Positions 6,146 through 11,328 of a stretch of 11,328 bases of DNA are shown piece by piece (the first letter of the stretch is position 1; every line of letters starts with the position of its first letter). Both the position numbers and the translations under genes were made by a program. The notes below the pieces were generated by a model. That model was not told where the DNA came from and ran no database searches. It saw only the letters and a program-made list of their open reading frames with translations. This stretch comes from Christensenella sp. UBA1750 (GTDB taxonomy: Bacteria > Bacillota > Clostridia > Christensenellales > UBA1750). Where the stretch lies: positions 33,332-44,659 of the forward strand of contig DCHO01000083.1 of assembly GCA_002315655.1 (NCBI GenBank), in the 5' to 3' direction.

Positions 6146-6781
6146 CTATTTCTTTTCGTACTGGTGAACGTAGTTCTCGGGATAGCCCTTTTCCTCCGTC
6201 CAACCGGCGGCCTCGCGGTCGAGGCGGTAGGCATCGAGGCGAGATTCCACGCAGACGAGGGCGGCGACCACACCGGCGAAGCCCAGTGCGCCGCAGATGT
6301 AGGAAATCGTAATCAGCACACTGTCACTGCCAGAAATGGCGAAGCCGCAGAACACGATCTCGCAGACCGCGATGAGAACGCTCAAAAGCTGGTTGAAGCT
6401 GACGTAGCCCGCGTTGGAATGGTGGTCGGAATTGATGAGGTTGTGGCTGATGAACAGCGCAACGGCAAAGAGGGTGTCGAACACCGCAACGATGGCAAAG
6501 GCGGGGGATTCCGCGAACGCGCCGCCGGTGAGCGTGCTCAACGGACGCAGAAGGATGAGCATGAGCAGCGCACCGATCACGCACTTCATCACGTTCTTTG
6601 AGTGCTTTTTGTAGGAAGTGTAGAGCACCAGCGTGCAGAGAACGGACAGCACATCCATGATGATGCAGGAGCGTGCCGCGGGGAACGCAATCCACGCCAC
6701 AACATCGTTGAACAGCACACCGAAGATGGCCACAAGCACGGTGGCGAGAAAGAATTTGTCGTTTGTGAAAAGCTTCTTCAT
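6146..6781 (-). CDS. Six-helix integral membrane protein of unknown function
   Basis: A 211-residue membrane protein that I do not recognise. Hydrophobic segments lie at about residues 10-33, 39-56, 65-84, 94-115, 130-149 and 155-177, giving six likely transmembrane helices. The N-terminus is short (MKKLFTNDK). The C-terminal ~34 residues are charged, from ESRLDAYRLDRE to the end YPENYVHQYEKK, and are probably cytoplasmic. No catalytic or transporter signature is visible. I chose the ATG at 6779-6781 because AAGGAGG (6790-6796) lies 8 bases upstream. A longer frame to 6856 would include the promoter. It has its own promoter and shares a bidirectional terminator with the convergent glycosyltransferase gene, so it is a single-gene transcript. 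The protein could be a lineage-specific small-molecule permease or stress membrane protein; the sequence does not decide. Confidence 0.75.
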   Translation of the reverse strand: MKKLFTNDKFFLATVLVAIFGVLFNDVVAWIAFPAARSCIIMDVLSVLCTLVLYTSYKKHSKNVMKCVIGALLMLILLRPLSTLTGGAFAESPAFAIVAVFDTLFAVALFISHNLINSDHHSNAGYVSFNQLLSVLIAVCEIVFCGFAISGSDSVLITISYICGALGFAGVVAALVCVESRLDAYRLDREAAGWTEEKGYPENYVHQYEKK

Positions 6782-6811
6782 AGAGAAAGCCTCCTTAACA
6801 TTGATGAAGAT

Positions 6812-6840
6812 AGTATAACACCGTTGATGGCGCAAATCAA
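6812..6840 (-). promoter_or_regulatory. Promoter of the membrane-protein gene
   Basis: On the minus strand, TTGATT (6835-6840), a 17-base spacer and TATACT (6812-6817) with a TGT extension before the -10 box. It lies about 30 bases upstream of the ATG and closely resembles the antitoxin promoter at 3115-3143. Confidence 0.65.
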
Positions 6841-6854
6841 TCCCCATTGTTCTC

Positions 6855-6875
6855 AAAAATCGCCGGGCGACCCGG
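6855..6875 (-). terminator. Terminator of the 94-residue hypothetical gene
   Basis: On the minus strand CCGGG-TCG-CCCGG (6863-6875) is followed by CGATTTTTGAG, a T5 run at 6855-6859. More GC-rich sequence upstream (6876-6901) may extend or compete with this short stem. Confidence 0.5.
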
Positions 6876-6901
6876 GCAGCCGGGGCGGCCTCCGGGCGGC
6901 T

Positions 6902-7186
6902 TCATCCCATCAGGTCGTTTTCGGTGTAAAGCCCTTCCAGATCGAACCCGAACCGCGCCTTGAAGGCAGAGCTTACGTCCGGGAGGTGGTATTGCACGTC
7001 GCCGGGCTCGTCCAGCTCGTCAAGGAACGCCTGCACCTGCGCTTTCGTCACGCCGCTTTGCGAGGCGCGAAGGTAGAGTTTCGTGTCGTTGGAGGCAAAC
7101 CAGCTCCAGAAATCCCCCATCACCCAGCCGCCGGAAACGTCGGCCAGCGCCTCATCCACAAGCCTTCTATTCCCGTTTTCCGCCAC
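6902..7186 (-). CDS. Hypothetical 94-residue protein with a double-glycine-leader-like N-terminus
   Basis: I do not recognise this protein as a whole. It starts with GTG, supported by AGGAGGGG (7194-7201) 7 bases upstream. Residues 9-20, LVDEALADVSGG, resemble the double-glycine leaders of secreted peptides: taking G20 as position -1, L9 is -12, L14 is -7, V17 is -4 and G19 is -2. The conserved Glu is at -9 rather than -8. The segment after it is Trp- and aromatic-rich (WVMGDFWSWF, 21-30), followed by an amphipathic region and an acidic C-terminus ending TENDLMG. It has no cysteines, so a lanthipeptide or sactipeptide core is unlikely. No peptidase-containing ABC transporter or maturation gene is nearby. 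It may equally be a cytoplasmic hypothetical protein with a chance motif. It lies between the htpG terminator and its own terminator. Confidence 0.7.
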   Translation of the reverse strand: MAENGNRRLVDEALADVSGGWVMGDFWSWFASNDTKLYLRASQSGVTKAQVQAFLDELDEPGDVQYHLPDVSSAFKARFGFDLEGLYTENDLMG

Positions 7187-7212
7187 GGTCTTTCCCCTCC
7201 TGTGTTTTCTTT

Positions 7213-7218
7213 ATTATA
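7213..7218 (-). promoter_or_regulatory. Consensus -10 box upstream of the 94-residue gene
   Basis: TATAAT on the minus strand, 26 bases upstream of the GTG start. I found no good -35 box 16-18 bases further upstream, so only the -10 element is supported. Confidence 0.4.
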
Positions 7219-7247
7219 CGATATTCTCCCCCAAATGGCTACACAAA

Positions 7248-7275
7248 GCCCCTCCGTCGTTTCCGGCAGAGGGGC
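7248..7275 (-). terminator. Terminator after htpG
   Basis: On the minus strand GCCCCTCTGCCG-GAAA-CGACGGAGGGGC forms a 12-bp stem with one mismatch and one G-U pair, capped by a GAAA loop. TTTGTGT follows. It begins 12 bases after the htpG stop. Confidence 0.75.
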
Positions 7276-7287
7276 AAAAACATTTTC

Positions 7288-9243
7288 TTATTGATCCTTT
7301 TCGGTGGCCAGCGTGGTCATGAGCTTCATGGAGCGGGTGATGAAGGCGTTCATGCGCTCGGCGGAAAGCGGCTGCTGCGCCATCTCCGCAAGGTCATAAA
7401 GCTGCAGGGAAATGTCCTTTGCGGTGTCGTCCTGCTGGCGTGCGGCGAGGTTCTTAACCAGCGGATGCGCGGCGTTGAGCACCAGCGTCTTGTCCAGCGG
7501 GAAATCGGGCATACCATCCGAGCCCCAGAGCTTCATGGCCTCCTGATAGCGGCGCATATTCTCGTCCAGCAGGAGAACCGCCGGGGTGTCGGAGTTCTTG
7601 AGGGATTCCAGACGGACTTTGAGGTTCGTGTCCTCCACGGCAAACTTGAACATTTCCTCCAGCTTCCCGGTCATGTCCGCGTCAATCGCGGCCTCGGAAT
7701 CCTTTAATGCGTCCGCAATGGCGGCATCCACGCGGGCGAAGTGCAGCTTTTCGTTCTTGCTCTCGATGAAGGACATGAAGGAGCCGTCAATCGGGCTGCC
7801 CATGACAATGACCTGCAAATCGCGTTCCTCGTAAAGTCCCACGGTGTTGGCCTGGCGGTCTTCGTCGGTTGCGTAATACACCTGATTTTCGTGGGTGTCC
7901 TTCGCCTTGTCCAGATAGTCCTGCAGGGTGACGTATTCCGCCTTGGAGGTCTTGTAGATGATGGCGTCCTTCACTCTGTCGTAGAACTTTTCGTCCCGCA
8001 GGCAGCCGTACTTGATGAAGGGATGAATGTCCTTCCAGTAGGTTTCGTACTGCTCGCGCTCGTTCTTGAACAGGCCGGTTAAGCGGTCAGCGACCTTGCG
8101 GGTGATGTAATCGGACAATTTCCGCACATAGCCGTCGTTTTGCAGGAAGGAGCGGGAGACGTTAAGCGGCAGGTCGGGGCAATCCACAACGCCCTTCAAG
8201 AGCAGCAGGAATTCGGGGATGATCTCCTTGATGTTGTCCGCGATGAACACCTGATTGGAGTAGAGCTTGACCTGACCCTCGTTCACCGCCACGTCGGTGC
8301 GGATGCGCGGGAAATACAGGATGCCGTGCAGGTTGAAGGGATAATCGGCGTTCAGATGAATCCAGAACAGCGGCTCCTCCCACTCGTGGAAGGTGTCGCG
8401 GTAGAACTTCTTGTAGTCCTCCTCGGTGCAGTCCTTGGGAGCCTTCATGTAAAGCGGCGTGGGGGTGTTGAGCATTTCCGGCTCGTCCTCATGCTTATCT
8501 GCGCACTCGTCACACTCGCACTCGTCGTGCTTACATTCCTCGCATTCGCACTCATCGTGGTCATGCTTGCACTCCTCGCATTCGCAGCCGTCCTCGTGGT
8601 CGTGGTGATGGTGATGTTCCTCCTTCTTCTCGCCCTCCACGATGCAGTAAATGGGAGAGGGCATGAAGGAACAGTATTTGCGGATGACGGACTTTACGTT
8701 TTCGCCGTCTAAGAAGCTGTCGGATTCGGCGTTCAGATACAGCGTGACGGTGGTGCCGACCTCCTCGCGCTCGCTTTCCTCCATGGAATATTCCACGGAG
8801 CCGTCGGATTCCCACGTCACGGCGGTTTCGCCCGGCAGGCAGGAGAGCGTGTCGATGCGCACCTTGTCAGAGACCATGAACGCGGAATAGAGGCCCAGGC
8901 CGAAGTGGCCGATGATCTGCTCGCCGGAATCCTTGTACTTCTCTAAGAAGTCGCTCGCGCCGGAGAAGGCCACCTGATTGATGTACTTGCGCACTTCGTC
9001 GGCGGTCATGCCCACGCCGTTGTCGGTGAAGGAGAGAATGCGGTGCTCCTTATCCACCCGCACGGTGATGGCCGGGGTGTAATCCTCGGGGAATTCCCCC
9101 ACCATGCGCCGCTTGGCAATGGCGTCACAGCAGTTGGACAGCAGCTCGCGGACGAAAATGTCCTGATCGGAGTACAGCCACTTCTTGATGATGGGCAGAA
9201 AGTTTTCGGTATGTATGGAAAGTTGTCCTTTTTCAATGCTCAT
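7288..9243 (-). CDS. htpG: Molecular chaperone HtpG (bacterial Hsp90) with His/Cys-rich linker insert
   Basis: A 651-residue ATP-dependent dimeric cytoplasmic chaperone. The GHKL ATPase domain (residues 1 to about 204) shows ELLSNCCDAI with E33, N37 and D40, DNGVGM (D74-M79), SGASDFL (94-100), the lid-region GHFGLG (112-117) and GTTVTLYL (163-170). The middle domain starts near residue 257 and carries the catalytic arginine in LNVSRSFLQ (R364). The C-terminal dimerisation domain runs from about residue 500. Residues 205-256 are an insert with five consecutive His (210-214) and three CxCxxC units (nine Cys), rich in Asp and Glu. It sits where eukaryotic Hsp90 has its charged linker and where bacterial HtpG usually has little. 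The ATG has GGAGGT (9252-9257) 8 bases upstream. A consensus promoter with CIRCE just upstream indicates HrcA heat-shock control. The frame is intact throughout. Confidence 0.97.
   Translation of the reverse strand: MSIEKGQLSIHTENFLPIIKKWLYSDQDIFVRELLSNCCDAIAKRRMVGEFPEDYTPAITVRVDKEHRILSFTDNGVGMTADEVRKYINQVAFSGASDFLEKYKDSGEQIIGHFGLGLYSAFMVSDKVRIDTLSCLPGETAVTWESDGSVEYSMEESEREEVGTTVTLYLNAESDSFLDGENVKSVIRKYCSFMPSPIYCIVEGEKKEEHHHHHDHEDGCECEECKHDHDECECEECKHDECECDECADKHEDEPEMLNTPTPLYMKAPKDCTEEDYKKFYRDTFHEWEEPLFWIHLNADYPFNLHGILYFPRIRTDVAVNEGQVKLYSNQVFIADNIKEIIPEFLLLLKGVVDCPDLPLNVSRSFLQNDGYVRKLSDYITRKVADRLTGLFKNEREQYETYWKDIHPFIKYGCLRDEKFYDRVKDAIIYKTSKAEYVTLQDYLDKAKDTHENQVYYATDEDRQANTVGLYEERDLQVIVMGSPIDGSFMSFIESKNEKLHFARVDAAIADALKDSEAAIDADMTGKLEEMFKFAVEDTNLKVRLESLKNSDTPAVLLLDENMRRYQEAMKLWGSDGMPDFPLDKTLVLNAAHPLVKNLAARQQDDTAKDISLQLYDLAEMAQQPLSAERMNAFITRSMKLMTTLATEKDQ
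8494..8589 (-). repeat. In-frame tandem repeat in htpG coding for CxCxxC units
   Basis: Three consecutive units encode residues 219-230 (GCECEECKHDHD), 231-240 (ECECEECKHD) and 241-250 (ECECDECADK). The DNA units are near-identical, 30-36 bases long, so copy number could change by slippage without breaking the frame. Confidence 0.8.
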
Positions 9244-9292
9244 TTTGTCTTACCTCCGTCTTCAAGGTTATATAAACCCTGTTACGAATCTT

Positions 9293-9320
9293 ATTATAGC
9301 ACGAAGCATAAGGATGTCAA
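9293..9320 (-). promoter_or_regulatory. Consensus promoter of htpG
   Basis: On the minus strand, TTGACA (9315-9320), a 16-base spacer and TATAAT (9293-9298) with TGC before the -10 box. Both hexamers match the sigma-A consensus perfectly, so strong basal activity is expected unless it is repressed. Confidence 0.85.
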
Positions 9321-9327
9321 GCAAAAA

Positions 9328-9354
9328 TTAGCACTCTTTCGTTGAGAGTGCTAA
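9328..9354. promoter_or_regulatory. CIRCE element (HrcA operator)
   Basis: TTAGCACTC-N9-GAGTGCTAA, a perfect match to the CIRCE consensus, known as the HrcA repressor site of dnaK and groE operons. Here it lies 7 bases upstream of the htpG -35 box and 15 bases upstream of the -35 box of the divergent gene. It is therefore outside both core promoters rather than overlapping or following one. Confidence 0.95.
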
Positions 9355-9369
9355 CGCGCCCGCCCCACC

Positions 9370-9398
9370 TTGCATAAAAATCCCTGATATGCTATACT
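9370..9398 (+). promoter_or_regulatory. Promoter of the DUF3791-amidohydrolase-malic enzyme transcript
   Basis: TTGCAT (9370-9375), a 17-base spacer and TATACT (9393-9398) preceded by TGC (extended -10). The -35 box is weak. The leader to the ATG at 9443 is about 40 bases. Confidence 0.55.
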
Positions 9399-9442
9399 TT
9401 TCCTGAATCAGAATCCTGCAATGCCGGAAAGGAGAGGACACC

Positions 9443-9934
9443 ATGAGCACGGCGGAAACGGAATTTGTGGTCTATATCATCCACGCGGTTGCCAACGAAA
9501 AAGGGCTGTACCCCTCCGCCGTTTACCGGGAAATGGAGAGAACCGGCTGCATCCGCAACTACCTTGTGCCCTGCTATGATGTGCTGCACACCTTGGGCAC
9601 GGAGAGCATCGTTTCGGATGTGTTGGAATACATGGAATCAAGGAATCCGGAAGGCATCCGGGGCTGGCTGAAAAACGAACTTTCTTCCGCAGCGTTTACA
9701 AAAGAACAGGCTATGGAGCTTTTCGCAAAAGAAAAAGCGGATGAGAAAACCGTATTCACCCTGAGCGCAAATCAGAATGTCTCGGCAGAAGAAGCCTTGC
9801 ACCTCTACTATTCAAGCAAACTTGCCGACCGCATCCACGACGGGCAGTTCGGCATACAATATCTGGATTATCACGTTCTAACGGACTATTTGGAAGAAGA
9901 ACTCAACCACACGCAGGAGGAAATTTCGCAATGA
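9443..9934 (+). CDS. DUF3791-like domain protein with a second uncharacterised domain
   Basis: A 163-residue protein without known activity. Residues 5-67 (TEFVVYIIHAVANEKGLYPS, then REMERTGCIRNYL, YDVLHTLG and IVSDVLEYM) resemble DUF3791, a short clostridial domain often encoded near toxin-antitoxin-like or DUF3990 genes. Residues 86-152 form a second helical segment around SAEEALHLYYSSKLADRI and QYLDYHVLTDYLEEEL, which looks like another small clostridial domain. The protein may therefore be a fusion of two modules that elsewhere occur separately. AAAGGAG (9428-9434) lies 8 bases before the ATG. The stop overlaps the start of the amidohydrolase gene (ATGA, 9931-9934), indicating translational coupling. 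It is the first gene of its transcript and lies next to CIRCE. The domain assignment is by recall of the family pattern and is moderate in strength. Confidence 0.72.
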   Translation: MSTAETEFVVYIIHAVANEKGLYPSAVYREMERTGCIRNYLVPCYDVLHTLGTESIVSDVLEYMESRNPEGIRGWLKNELSSAAFTKEQAMELFAKEKADEKTVFTLSANQNVSAEEALHLYYSSKLADRIHDGQFGIQYLDYHVLTDYLEEELNHTQEEISQ

Positions 9935-10827
9935 AGCTTTCCGTTTTGCAGCAAAAGCCGTGTTTCGGCTACGACCAGCTCACACAAGCGCCGTCCTTGG
10001 AGCTTCTGAAAGCCAAAAACGAGGAGACCTTAAACGAGACCTTCGCCATGCTGGATGAAGCTGGGCAAAAAGGCAGCGACCTTGCCGTCACCATTGAGGG
10101 CGTGAACATGACCCTCTGCTGGGCAGATATGCGCTATCCCTATCCCGAGGTCTATGAAGGCTTGGACGGAGCCCTTGTGCGCCGCTTCTCCGACAAGGCA
10201 AAGCAGTGGAAAATGCACATCGTAGCAGGGCTGTATCTGACCATTGAGGGCAGCACCTACAACTGCGCCGTGCTCTTTGACGACGAAGGAAAGATTGTCG
10301 GCATCCACAAAAAGGTGCATCTGCCCGCCGGTGAGGAATTTCAGGTTGCAAACGGTGATAAAATCGAGGTTTTTGACACCAAGCTCGGGAAAATCGGGAT
10401 GCTGGTGTGCTGGGATATGCAGTTCCCCGAAGCGCCGCGTATTCAGGCCATGCAGGGTGCGGAGCTCATCTGCCTGCCCACATGGGGCTGGGAGAACATT
10501 TACGGCCTCTGCCGCGCCTACGAAAACAGCGTGACCGTGGCCGCCGCCATGGGCATTGACAGTGCCGGTGGTCTGCCGGAGTTCTGCGACCCCTCCTGCA
10601 TTGTGGACAACATGGGCAAAATCGTAGCCGCCGCGCCCCGGGAAGGCTCCTGCGTGGTCACGGCGGAGGTTGACATCCATGCAGAGCCCGCGCCGCAGTA
10701 CGGTTCGGAGCACTACAAGGGCTTTCCCTCCATGCGCCGCACCCGCGCCTCCCAACGGCACCCGGAGCTATACGGTGAATTATCCACGCCCATCGAACTA
10801 ACCGGGCTATATAAAAGATATGAATAA
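9931..10827 (+). CDS. Carbon-nitrogen hydrolase (nitrilase superfamily amidase)
   Basis: A 298-residue enzyme of the nitrilase superfamily, which hydrolyses or condenses amide C-N bonds through a Glu-Lys-Cys triad. The candidates are E56 in LAVTIEG, K128 in IHKKVHLP and C160 in GMLVCWDMQFPE, with E136 as the possible additional glutamate. The CWDMQFPEAPR segment followed by GAELICLPTWG is characteristic. The C-terminal ~40 residues are specific to this protein. There is no signal peptide. Known relatives include N-carbamoylputrescine amidase, beta-ureidopropionase, omega-amidase and aliphatic amidases, and the sequence does not tell which applies. It overlaps the preceding gene by four bases (ATGA) and ends 13 bases before the malic enzyme gene, so it is in a three-gene operon. 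Confidence 0.9.
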   Translation: MKLSVLQQKPCFGYDQLTQAPSLELLKAKNEETLNETFAMLDEAGQKGSDLAVTIEGVNMTLCWADMRYPYPEVYEGLDGALVRRFSDKAKQWKMHIVAGLYLTIEGSTYNCAVLFDDEGKIVGIHKKVHLPAGEEFQVANGDKIEVFDTKLGKIGMLVCWDMQFPEAPRIQAMQGAELICLPTWGWENIYGLCRAYENSVTVAAAMGIDSAGGLPEFCDPSCIVDNMGKIVAAAPREGSCVVTAEVDIHAEPAPQYGSEHYKGFPSMRRTRASQRHPELYGELSTPIELTGLYKRYE

Positions 10828-10840
10828 GTGAGGAAACAGT

Positions 10841-11328
10841 ATGAATTATTCCGAAGAAGCACTCAAAATGCACAAACAGTGGCAGGGCAAGCTGCGCATC
10901 GAGACCCCCTGCCCGCTTTCCTCTAAGGATGAGCTTTCCGTGGCCTACACTCCCGGTGTGGCCGCGCCGTGCCTGGAAATCGCCAAGGACAAGGAGCTTT
11001 CCTACACCTACACGCGCCGCGGAAACCTTGTGGCAGTCGTCACCGACGGCACCGCGGTTTTAGGTCTGGGCGACATCGGCCCCGAGGCCGGAATGCCCGT
11101 GATGGAGGGCAAATGTGCCCTGTTTAAGGCCTTTGCGGACATTGACGCCTTCCCCATCTGCATCCGCTCCAAGGACGTGGACGAGATTGTCAAGACCGTG
11201 CAGATGATCGCCGGGTCGTTCGGCGGCATCAATTTGGAGGACATTGCCGCGCCCCGCTGCTTTGAGGTGGAGCGCAAGTTAAAGGAGACGCTGGACATTC
11301 CCGTCTTCCACGACGACCAGCACGGCAC
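10841..11328 (+). CDS. Malic enzyme (malate dehydrogenase, decarboxylating), N-terminal part
   Basis: Malic enzyme converts malate to pyruvate and CO2 with NAD(P)+ reduction, linking C4 acids to pyruvate. The window holds 162 complete codons and then cuts the gene. Visible signatures are the short bacterial-type N-terminus, SVAYTPGVAAPCLEIAKD (33-50) with catalytic Tyr36, VTDGTAVLGLGDIGPEAG (67-84), PVMEGKCALFK (86-96) with catalytic Lys91, INLEDIAAPRCFEVE (130-144) with metal ligands E133/D134, and FHDDQHG (156-162) with another metal-ligand aspartate. The ATG has GAGGA (10830-10834) 6 bases upstream. The missing part is the NAD(P)-binding Rossmann domain, so cofactor preference cannot be read. 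It closely follows the amidohydrolase gene in the same transcript. Confidence 0.96.
   Translation, partial: MNYSEEALKMHKQWQGKLRIETPCPLSSKDELSVAYTPGVAAPCLEIAKDKELSYTYTRRGNLVAVVTDGTAVLGLGDIGPEAGMPVMEGKCALFKAFADIDAFPICIRSKDVDEIVKTVQMIAGSFGGINLEDIAAPRCFEVERKLKETLDIPVFHDDQHG

Noticed and set aside
6602..7294. 230-codon + strand frame
   Set aside because: It crosses two minus-strand promoters and two terminators and lies opposite supported genes.
8476..8631. HtpG His-run as a cloning tag
   Set aside because: It is internal, has mixed spacing and alternates with Cys/Asp/Glu units in a natural coding context, so it is not an engineered tag.
8140..8712. Long + strand frame opposite htpG that reads like a hydrophobic membrane protein
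   Set aside because: Its Val/Leu/Ala runs are the antisense of the His/Asp/Glu/Cys-rich HtpG insert. It has no ribosome binding site or family match.

Overview
The window looks like a chromosomal segment from a moderately GC-rich, anaerobic Bacillota, most likely a gut-type clostridium of the Oscillospirales/Ruminococcaceae kind. This is inferred from strong AGGAGG-type ribosome binding sites, a perfect CIRCE element, short clostridial domain proteins (DUF1858, DUF3791) and protein family resemblance. No ribosomal RNA or other marker gene confirms it. No transposase, phage gene, tRNA or CRISPR array was seen.

Region 1 (1-2845, + strand) is a glycogen/maltodextrin block. It holds the 3' end of a glycogen phosphorylase gene, beginning just before the PLP lysine, then a GH13 alpha-glycosidase with no intergenic gap, then a GNAT acetyltransferase. 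Region 2 (2846-3543) is a control-rich stretch. A 54-residue Phd/YefM-type antitoxin gene without a toxin lies on the minus strand with its own promoter and terminator. A palindrome separates it from the divergent promoter of a 68-residue DUF1858 CxxC protein, which ends in a strong intrinsic terminator. Region 3 (3572-5983, + strand) pairs folC with a UgtP/MGDG-synthase-like glycolipid glycosyltransferase, 3 bases apart. A bidirectional terminator and a block of AT-rich and GC-rich intergenic repeats follow.

Region 4 (6146-9243, - strand) holds three separately terminated genes: a six-helix membrane protein of unknown function, a 94-residue hypothetical protein whose N-terminus resembles a double-glycine leader, and htpG (bacterial Hsp90). 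The htpG product carries an unusual His/Cys/Asp/Glu-rich insert between its ATPase and middle domains. Region 5 (9244-11328) begins with a divergent control region in which a perfect CIRCE (HrcA operator) sits between the htpG promoter and a + strand promoter. The + strand transcript carries a DUF3791-like protein, a nitrilase-superfamily amidohydrolase (ATGA overlap with the preceding gene) and the 5' part of an NAD(P)-dependent malic enzyme gene that runs off the window.

The most noteworthy items are the metal-ligand-rich HtpG linker, the CIRCE placed outside both core promoters, the solitary antitoxin with its neighbouring palindrome, and the possible GG-leader protein. Most of the rest is ordinary housekeeping metabolism. 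I did not find a clear new multi-gene system.
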